NCBI GenBank assembly: GCA_016699575.1 | Contig: CP064979.1 | Span: forward strand, 3,348,001-3,412,000 | Direction: 5' to 3' | From: Flavobacteriales bacterium | GTDB taxonomy: Bacteria; Bacteroidota; Bacteroidia; Flavobacteriales_F; PHOS-HE28 | DNA length: 64,000 nucleotides | Part shown: positions 57,677 to 64,000 of the stretch, one piece after another | Numbering within the stretch: position 1 is the first letter of the stretch | Layout of the letters: each line of letters opens with the position of its first letter | Notes under the pieces: generated by a model | Databases searched by the model: none | Told to the model about the DNA's origin: nothing | What the model saw: the letters and a program-made list of their open reading frames with translations, nothing else | Program-made: the position numbers and the translations under genes

Positions 57677-59398
57677 TCACTCGAACACAATAGTACCCGT
57701 GTACCGCTGCTCGCCATCGCCCAACTCCACATGGTAGATGCCCTTGGCTTGGGCGCGCACATCCAGCTTCAGGCCGGTGTCTGTGAATTCCAACGGCACA
57801 CGCTGCACCAGTTGGCCGGTGTTGTCGTACACGCTCAGCACCAGATCATCGGTGGCGCTCAGGCTCTGCGGCAGGTCTATGGTGCACAGGCCGTTGTTGG
57901 GGTTGGCGTAGATGTGCAGGGCGTTGTTCTCGGCACCGCGGAACGGGGTAATGCCGGTAACCTGATCCAGCTTGGCAATGAGCACGTCCCGGTAACCGTA
58001 GGAGGTGAAGGAGGAATCACCCAACGTAACCGTGCCATTGGCCTGGTCTTCTGAGAAGTACAGGCCGAGGTACAGACCGTTGGTGGTAGGCAGTACGGTG
58101 CTCCCGTTCAGGCGACCACTCCCATCCGTGAACACTCCAAGACAGGTCCCATCTGCGGCGTGCTTGCTCACGAAAACTTCCCGAATGTTCGCGACCTCGA
58201 AAGGGATACCATCCCAATCACTGGTCCCGGGCCAAGCATAGCCCGTTGCATAGAACCCACCGCCCGGTTCTGAGGCCACCGACTCGCACATCACACCGCC
58301 TGGTGCGTGGAACGCTTTTGCTTCCACCACTTGACCGGAGGTATCGTGTGCGGCGATGAACATGCTCCATACCGCTGGTGTTGTGCTGAGCAGCGTATCG
58401 TTATCAAAGAACGCAGAATCATTGAAAAGGCCGCCAATGACGGGAGCACCAAGCCCATCGGTCGTCAACACTTGGCCATTGAACATTAGACCGCAACCGA
58501 TGCCGGACCGCTTGAGCCATTGGAAATCACCAGTTCCAGTATTCAGGCGGGTCAAGAAATAGCCCTTCTCCGCTTCCTCTCCGACTAGCGTGATCGTGTC
58601 AACTGAAATGGTGTCAGATACATCGAGATCGTAAGCAGATAGCGCATAGGTAAAGGCTCCGCGGCTGGCGAGAAACACGGGATACACGCCTTGGTCGTAT
58701 TCTTGAACGAAAGGCCGCGCCCACAAAGGGCCGCCATCCAAGTCGAACCCAGCAAGAAAAGAACCAAACGGAAAGGCTTGACCGTTCACATAGGTTGTTG
58801 TGTATTGGGTAGTGGAACCGCTCACGACCAGCTGCCCCTGAGCGCTCAAAGCAATAGACCGCATGAAACACTGGGATCCGAACAAGTCAGTGCCCGAGGT
58901 GGCCACGTTCTTCGCCCAAACACAGGCGCCATCGTACGTCCACCGGGAGAGCATGGCCGCTGCGAACGCGCCCGCAGCGATGCCAACAGTGTCCAATTGA
59001 CAACTTCCTTGATAAGTGCCCACAACGTAGAGCGCTTGTGATGTGGTATCCACGACCATATCGATCAGCCCAGCGCCTCCAGGCGAAACGCAGCTCTTCA
59101 GCCATACCAACGACCCATTCGGGTCGTATTTGGCGATGAATGAATCGGCATTGCCCGAAACAGTGTCGCCGTCAACGTAGCAATTGTTGTGGCTGATAGG
59201 AAAAGGGTTGCCTTGTGTGTCTCCAGCGTAATTGACCAGGACATAAAAGTTGCCTTGGTCATCTTCGGCCGAAACTCGACCAAAGTCCATCCCTTGCCCG
59301 CCGATGTGCCTTAGCCATTGAAACTCTTGCGCTAACGTGGGTGCTGCCAGCAGCAGCCAAGCCCCAACGGCAGGGAGAATGTCGATGTGCGTTCTCAT
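57677..59398 (-). CDS. Secreted beta-propeller-like protein with T9SS type A domain
   Basis: 573 aa. Signal peptide MRTHIDILPAVGAWLLLAAP. SBBP-like repeats (FIAKYDPNGSLVWLKSCVSP, LSRWTYDGACVWAKNVATSG, FDLDGGPLWARPF, FLTRLNTGTGDFQWLKRSGI) suggest a propeller. C-terminal sorting domain YANPNNGLCTIDLPQSL, VYDNTGQLVQRVPL, ending GTIVFE. The ATG overlaps the stop of the GH5-like gene (ATGA), so both are in one operon. Function unknown; a surface-bound partner of the hydrolase is possible. Confidence 0.8.
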   Translation of the reverse strand: MRTHIDILPAVGAWLLLAAPTLAQEFQWLRHIGGQGMDFGRVSAEDDQGNFYVLVNYAGDTQGNPFPISHNNCYVDGDTVSGNADSFIAKYDPNGSLVWLKSCVSPGGAGLIDMVVDTTSQALYVVGTYQGSCQLDTVGIAAGAFAAAMLSRWTYDGACVWAKNVATSGTDLFGSQCFMRSIALSAQGQLVVSGSTTQYTTTYVNGQAFPFGSFLAGFDLDGGPLWARPFVQEYDQGVYPVFLASRGAFTYALSAYDLDVSDTISVDTITLVGEEAEKGYFLTRLNTGTGDFQWLKRSGIGCGLMFNGQVLTTDGLGAPVIGGLFNDSAFFDNDTLLSTTPAVWSMFIAAHDTSGQVVEAKAFHAPGGVMCESVASEPGGGFYATGYAWPGTSDWDGIPFEVANIREVFVSKHAADGTCLGVFTDGSGRLNGSTVLPTTNGLYLGLYFSEDQANGTVTLGDSSFTSYGYRDVLIAKLDQVTGITPFRGAENNALHIYANPNNGLCTIDLPQSLSATDDLVLSVYDNTGQLVQRVPLEFTDTGLKLDVRAQAKGIYHVELGDGEQRYTGTIVFE

Positions 59399-61842
59399 TG
59401 TTTGACAAGAGTTCGTTCTACGGTATGGTTACCTGTGCTGAGATGCATGACGTAAGTGCCCGGTGCGAGCGCCGACAGGTCGATCTGGAAGCGCAATCCG
59501 GATACTGAACTGCGCAGCACTACATGACCGGTCGCGTCCACTAGAAGGTAGGTGATCTCTGTAGCCTCCGCATCCGTGGTGCGCACTAAGCACGTTACGA
59601 TCCCATTGGTCGGGTTGGGGTGAATGTCCACTGTAAACTCCTCGACCGGTAACGCGAACTGTAATTGCATCTGCCGAGGCGCAACGCGTTCGCGCGCCAC
59701 AAGATGCGCATTCGACCCGGTCGCTGATTTTAGATCAGCATCGTACACCTCATCGCAGGTGAAGAAAACCGGTTCGGTGTAGATGTGCGTTTCGCTACCC
59801 TGCGCGGCATGGAACTCAGCGGTGAGGTAAACTTCATACCGCGCTTTCAGGTCGGAGGTGCCATCGATGACCACACCGGTTGTAGTAAAGGATGCCAAGG
59901 CATCGAAGTGCTCTGTAGTTCCTTGGGCTACATATTCGTTCTCCACCACACGGTCAATACGCGGCTGCAGGGTGTTCACTTCGTAGGTGTCGCCTTGTTC
60001 GAAATGTCCGTTCACTTGCACCTGCTCTGTGGCGTGGCCGGCGATCTTGATGTCTTGAATGGTCCAGTCACTCATACCGGATCCGTCCAATGGGTTACCG
60101 TTGTTGTTGACCAGTAATCCTGGTCTTGGGTCTAACGCTCGAAGCTCAAACCACCCATCGTTATCGGTGTAGGTCACGTAGGCCCTGATCTGAGGAACGA
60201 GGTTGTTGTTGATGTCCAGCCCCATATGCGTCGAGTTATTCGCATGCACCACCGCCCCTGCAATGGGTTCGCCGGTAGCAGCATCCACCACCCGCCCGGT
60301 AAGCGTGCCGTACTGATTTGGCGAGCCGGGCACGTTCGGGTTGTCGTACGTGATGTTATTGGGCGGGTGCATGTACTGATTGTAGTACCGCTCGTTCATG
60401 TCCAAGGTAGGTGGTATGGCGCCGAAGGGCGCGTAGGCGGGCGGGTTAGTGGCCCAATCGGCCATGGTTTGCGCTGCCTGCTTACGCGAGCCTTCCCCCC
60501 CAGTGGTGCCTGGAGCGGGGTTGCTCACGGGGTCACCGAAGCGCAGGATGCCGAAGTAGCGTTCCTTCCATGTGTTGAGCGGCTTGGTGTTGACATTGTT
60601 GACGTCCGGCTCAGGCAGCCAATGCATGTTCATGTAGATCCACCAGCCGTATCCCGCACAGCGGCTGTCCCGGATGCCAGCGAAGGTGGCTTCGAGGAAA
60701 TCGTTCTGGTGGGTTTCATCGCCCCAGCAGGTCATGGGATATCCGATGAGCGGGTTGGGGGTGGTACTGCATTGCACGAAGGGATCCTCGCCGGAGAAGC
60801 CGGTTTCCGTGACGATGTATGGTTTGCGCAGGTGCGCATCGTAGAACTTGAACATGTTGCTGTAGCGCTCTGTGGCCGCCGCGAGGAAGGTCGCGGGATC
60901 CTGTTGCCACTCCCACTCATCCATGAGCGGATAGACGTGGATGGTGGCAAAATCGACATCGAGGAGCATGGGATCCCAGCCTTCGTACATAACGTCCGTA
61001 TGGTACACCGAGCCGATGGTGACCAGATGGTCCGGGTCGTGGATGCGCACTGCGTTGGACCAGGAATGCGCCAGCTCGCAGATCTGAGCCTTCGTGTGCT
61101 GGCTGCCCATGCCTTGATCAGCGAACGTGGGTTCGCCATAGAACTCGTAGGCCAGCAGATTGTGGACTTGATGGGCGGCCAGGAATTGGGCGAGCGCCTC
61201 CAAGAAGGCAATGTGGTCCAGGTTCACGGCGTCATTCGGGAAGCACCTGACCAACTCAGGGCCGAGCACCGGCTCTACGATGACCTTCATGCCGAGCGTA
61301 TTGGCCAAACTGCACACGGCCAAGATGGTGTTGAAGTGGAACCACACCACGGGATTGGTGTTCAGGTCCGGGTCGTAAGGCGGGTCCATGTTCTTTGCTA
61401 TCCCTCCCTGGCCCGATGGATGGTACTTGGCCGATAGGTTGAACCCCGCAACGCCTTCCTTCTTCGTGGCATTGCTCACGAAGCGAACGGTGTTGAACCC
61501 TTGGGCCTTCATTTCCGACATGTCCTGCAAGAACGCCTGTTGACTTTGGACGGGAGGGTAGTTGTACCAGCCAACGCAAGACCACAGGCTCGAACGACCG
61601 AAGCGCAAGGTTCCTACCTCCAAAGCCGTAGGGTCTGCTGGGAACATTCCTTCAGTTCCTTGATAGAAATAATCCACGTAGTAGTTCATGACCATGGGAT
61701 AGAATGGATCCCCATGCTCGTCGATGAACTGGTCGCCTTGCAGATGGATGTAACCCAACTGCGCGCTTGCCCCTGTAGGGAGCAGGGCCGCCGTGATCAG
61801 TATCACCACAGAGCCGTACCGGAGGCGAGCGGGCAGTTTCAT
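59395..61842 (-). CDS. Secreted glycoside hydrolase, GH5/cellulase-like, with T9SS type A domain
   Basis: 815 aa. Signal peptide MKLPARLRYGSVVILITAAL then LPTGASAQ. The catalytic half resembles a TIM-barrel GH5/GH2-like hydrolase: FNTVRFVSNATKKEGV, LLAYEFYGEPTF (acid/base Glu in the NEP-like position), IVTETGFSGED (nucleophile Glu). A carboxypeptidase-regulatory-like domain follows (LTGRVVDAATGEPIAGAVVH) and a type A sorting domain (VDIHPNPTNGIVTCLVRT, ending ERTLVKQ). Likely attacks a beta-glycan outside the cell; exact substrate unclear. Confidence 0.75.
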   Translation of the reverse strand: MKLPARLRYGSVVILITAALLPTGASAQLGYIHLQGDQFIDEHGDPFYPMVMNYYVDYFYQGTEGMFPADPTALEVGTLRFGRSSLWSCVGWYNYPPVQSQQAFLQDMSEMKAQGFNTVRFVSNATKKEGVAGFNLSAKYHPSGQGGIAKNMDPPYDPDLNTNPVVWFHFNTILAVCSLANTLGMKVIVEPVLGPELVRCFPNDAVNLDHIAFLEALAQFLAAHQVHNLLAYEFYGEPTFADQGMGSQHTKAQICELAHSWSNAVRIHDPDHLVTIGSVYHTDVMYEGWDPMLLDVDFATIHVYPLMDEWEWQQDPATFLAAATERYSNMFKFYDAHLRKPYIVTETGFSGEDPFVQCSTTPNPLIGYPMTCWGDETHQNDFLEATFAGIRDSRCAGYGWWIYMNMHWLPEPDVNNVNTKPLNTWKERYFGILRFGDPVSNPAPGTTGGEGSRKQAAQTMADWATNPPAYAPFGAIPPTLDMNERYYNQYMHPPNNITYDNPNVPGSPNQYGTLTGRVVDAATGEPIAGAVVHANNSTHMGLDINNNLVPQIRAYVTYTDNDGWFELRALDPRPGLLVNNNGNPLDGSGMSDWTIQDIKIAGHATEQVQVNGHFEQGDTYEVNTLQPRIDRVVENEYVAQGTTEHFDALASFTTTGVVIDGTSDLKARYEVYLTAEFHAAQGSETHIYTEPVFFTCDEVYDADLKSATGSNAHLVARERVAPRQMQLQFALPVEEFTVDIHPNPTNGIVTCLVRTTDAEATEITYLLVDATGHVVLRSSVSGLRFQIDLSALAPGTYVMHLSTGNHTVERTLVKQ

Positions 61843-63131
61843 CGCTGCCTGGCTTCAACTTGTTCCATCCGCAGATCCATTGCGCGCAAGCGCTCCTCCA
61901 ACTGCAGGATGTACAACGCCTGCTCCTCCACGGTGCGCACCAGCCGTAGTTGCAGGTCGCCGACCTCAATACCACCTTCAGCTTCGACATCCGCACCCCT
62001 GGGCATTGTCGGGAGGTGGTGGTTCGGTGCGATGTACTCCCGGAGTTTGTCCATTGGCATCATCTCGTAGCGCGGGTCGAAGACATAGTCTTGGAAAGCA
62101 GTGATGGTGACTTTGATGTCCCGCGCCATGATGCCTCCCTCCACGTAAAGCTGGTACAGGCTGCTGGAATTGTTCGGTGGTGATGTGCCGATGCCCACTT
62201 TTCCATTGCTATCAACCCTGATGCGCTGCACCCCGTTCGTCTTGATGTTCAGCGGCATGTTGTTCGTGGTGCCGATGAACTCATCCACAGCGATGGCATT
62301 GCCGCACAATAGCCACGGGTATTGGTTCGGGCAACCAAGGCCGTTGATCCTGCCTGGGTAGGGGTCGCCTGGGCCACCAAGGATCTTCATTACGCCGGTG
62401 GAGTCCGCAACCACCAAACGGTATCCAGCAGGAAACGCCAGTGAGTTCAGTTGCACATCGCCATCAGTCTGCAGTCGCACCCGTTCCTGCCCATCAGTCT
62501 TGAATGATAGGTCCTTGTTATCGGTAGTGCCGATGAACTGCGTAGCCGGATTGGTGCCCGCATTGCCGCCCATGGTCCAATCGGTGCGCTCGGGCTGGGT
62601 TAGCTGGTAGGTGGGCGAGGTGAAGACGCAGCCGTTGGCATCGGTGATGGTGAAGGAGTAGTTGTCGGCACCCACGCCGGTGCGGTTCTGTTGGGTATTG
62701 CCGTCGTTCCACACCTGCGTGTACGGGGTTTTGCCGCCAGTGCGCGTAACGGTGATGCTGCCGTTGAAGGCATTGAAGAGGCTTACGTTGTAGCCGTTGC
62801 CGTACTCGTAGAGCGTGGCGTAGGCCGTAAGGGCCATTGGCTCAGTGAGGGTGGTTTGAAGGGTTTTGCTGTTGTTGGCGGCGTCGGTGATGCGCACAGA
62901 GTAGTAACCTGCCGTCAACCCGCTGATGTCCTCGGTGGTGGCGTTGTTGCTCCACTCGAAGGCGTACGGCGGAGTGCCGCCTGTCGGTGTTAAGTTGATG
63001 GACCCGTTGTTGCCGCCCTTACAACTGATGTTGCTGCCGTTGAAGTTCGAAAGGGTAAGAGTGCCGTTGAGTGCTTGGCCTTGGGCGGCCACGGCAGCAA
63101 GGGCACAGCAGGAAAGAAGAACAGAACGCAT
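61839..63131 (-). CDS. SprB-repeat surface protein with tail-fibre-like C-terminus
   Basis: 430 aa. Signal peptide MRSVLLSCCALAAVAAQGQA. Two SprB-type modules at about 20-170 (NFNGSNISCKGGNNGSINLT, GGTPPYAFEWSNNATTEDIS; LFNAFNGSITVTRTGGKTPY), then a repeated IGTTDN-type middle and a C-terminal (DKLREYIAPNHHLPTMPRGA, then a coiled coil EEQALYILQLEERLRAMDLR) shared by many Bacteroidota surface proteins. First gene of the minus-strand operon; its 3' end overlaps the GH5-like gene. It has no T9SS domain, so its export partner is unclear. Confidence 0.75.
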   Translation of the reverse strand: MRSVLLSCCALAAVAAQGQALNGTLTLSNFNGSNISCKGGNNGSINLTPTGGTPPYAFEWSNNATTEDISGLTAGYYSVRITDAANNSKTLQTTLTEPMALTAYATLYEYGNGYNVSLFNAFNGSITVTRTGGKTPYTQVWNDGNTQQNRTGVGADNYSFTITDANGCVFTSPTYQLTQPERTDWTMGGNAGTNPATQFIGTTDNKDLSFKTDGQERVRLQTDGDVQLNSLAFPAGYRLVVADSTGVMKILGGPGDPYPGRINGLGCPNQYPWLLCGNAIAVDEFIGTTNNMPLNIKTNGVQRIRVDSNGKVGIGTSPPNNSSSLYQLYVEGGIMARDIKVTITAFQDYVFDPRYEMMPMDKLREYIAPNHHLPTMPRGADVEAEGGIEVGDLQLRLVRTVEEQALYILQLEERLRAMDLRMEQVEARQR

Positions 63132-63192
63132 GACAGGATGGGTTAGGTGGAAAACGCCGATCCAACTGAACGGACTCTCACAGAACGTGATG

Positions 63193-63200
63193 TGAATCTA
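63193..63200 (-). promoter_or_regulatory. Putative -7 element TAGATTCA
   Basis: One base off TAnnTTCG, 61 nt upstream of the ATG at 63131; would give a leader of about 55 nt. Confidence 0.3.
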
Positions 63201-63333
63201 CGCGCGACCCGGTCGAATTGGCGCGAGAACATGAGCCACTGTTGAAAAGTCGTGGGACGAATACAGCCCATGGTAGGGAGGGCGATCAACCATTAGGATC
63301 AGGTCCGCAGCGCTGATCACCTTTGCCGGCCCG

Positions 63334-64000
63334 ATGCATCCCTTCACCGATCCCCGGCTCACGCGCGACACGCAGGACCTGTACCCTGTGCGCTCGTCGA
63401 TCCTGAAGGCGGTGAACGCCGCTAAGCCACGCTTCCAAGGTTCATTGCTCGACATCGGTTGCGGCGTGATGCCGTACCGCGACTTGCTCATGCAACAACC
63501 TTCGGGCATCACCAAGTACATCGGCATGGACCTCGGCAGTCAGGGCATCTACAAGAAGGTGCCGCCGGACCTGGAATGGGACGGCCGCACCGCGCCGCTC
63601 GCCAATGCCAGTGTGGACCACGCCATGGCCATCGAGGTTTTGGAGCACTGCCCGGAACCGCTCGTGGTGTTGCGTGAAGCGCACCGCGTGATGCGGTCAG
63701 GAGGCACGTTCTTCTTCACCGTCCCCTTCCTCTGGCCGCTGCACGATGTGCCTTACGACGAGCATCGCTACACGCCCTTTGCCATGGAGCGCATGTTGAA
63801 GGAAGCGGGCTTCAAGGATGTGGTGGTGACGCCGCACGGCGGATGGAACGCGAGCCTGGCGCAGATGATCGGTCTGTGGGTGTCGCGAAAGCCGATGAGC
63901 AAGCGCCGTCGTTCCCTGCTCAAACACATCACCTTCCCGATCGTGAAACATCTGCTGCGCAACGACCAGGTCGGCAACCTTGCGCACGGCCCGATGATCA
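63334..64000 (+). CDS. Class I SAM-dependent methyltransferase, partial
   Basis: 222 codons seen; the 3' end is outside the window. The SAM site GSLLDIGCGVMPYRDLL (about residue 37) is followed by YIGMDLGS, the catalytic-site region VDHAMAIEVLEHCPEPLVVL, VMRSGGTFFFTVPFLWPLHD and DVPYDEHRYTPFAMERML. Related proteins occur in glycan and lipid-modification loci, consistent with the operon at 49-57 kb. ATG 63334 is used; a CACCTTTG box lies 10 nt upstream. Confidence 0.8.
   Translation, partial: MHPFTDPRLTRDTQDLYPVRSSILKAVNAAKPRFQGSLLDIGCGVMPYRDLLMQQPSGITKYIGMDLGSQGIYKKVPPDLEWDGRTAPLANASVDHAMAIEVLEHCPEPLVVLREAHRVMRSGGTFFFTVPFLWPLHDVPYDEHRYTPFAMERMLKEAGFKDVVVTPHGGWNASLAQMIGLWVSRKPMSKRRRSLLKHITFPIVKHLLRNDQVGNLAHGPMI

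Overview
The window looks like a chromosomal segment of a high-GC Bacteroidota bacterium, most likely an uncultured Flavobacteriales-type lineage. Three things point there. Eight proteins end in type IX secretion (T9SS) sorting domains of type A or type B (the gliding-motility-associated kind). There are SprB-like, PKD and delta-60 surface-protein repeats. Promoters resemble the Bacteroidota -7 box TAnnTTTG, here usually in the form TAnnTTCG. Genes are tightly packed, and many neighbours overlap as ATGA or TGATG.

Layout. 0-7 kb: partial lptD, diverging from an amidase, an MCE/MlaD protein and a two-gene Fe-S oxidoreductase pair that is split by a YwqG-like gene and a HAD-like gene. 7-15 kb: a delta-60-repeat T9SS protein, a tricorn-type protease, an outer-membrane protein, tmRNA and a lysine/saccharopine-dehydrogenase-like enzyme, followed by a candidate small RNA. 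15-24.5 kb: two giant adhesin-like T9SS proteins, a DUF2807 beta-helix protein and a lipoprotein. 24.5-32 kb: a minus-strand set (outer-membrane protein, C45 acyltransferase, AMP ligase, FAD oxidoreductase, O-methyltransferase, with a MATE exporter upstream) resembling part of a flexirubin/aryl-lipid pigment locus. 32-36 kb: a small island next to icd, holding an AAA ATPase between the real icd 3' end and a diverged second copy of that 3' end. 36-46 kb: a type-B T9SS protein, dnaX with an A9 slippery tract, a MORN-like protein, mnmA with an in-frame palindromic insertion, a lipoprotein, a secreted subtilisin and aat.

46.2-49.3 kb: a complete 3,036-bp IS1-family mobile element. It has matching terminal inverted repeats, an 8-bp target duplication, and three passenger genes besides the transposase. 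49.3-56.7 kb: a nine-gene translationally coupled operon (WbqC, acyl carrier protein, SDR, adenylating enzyme, NeuD-type acetyltransferase, TylF-type methyltransferase, GNAT, beta-propeller, GT2) that probably makes and attaches an unusual acyl or sugar group on a surface glycan. 56.7-63.2 kb: a minus-strand block of four secreted proteins, including a GH5-like hydrolase. 63.3 kb to the end: a partial methyltransferase.

Most noteworthy: the IS1-like element with paired membrane-protein cargo and a shared motif at both of its promoters; the icd 3'-end duplication flanking an ATPase with a palindromic operator; the dnaX A9 tract with stops in both shifted frames; and the palindromic element inserted in frame in mnmA. 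Coordinates and alignments were made by eye; no database search was possible.
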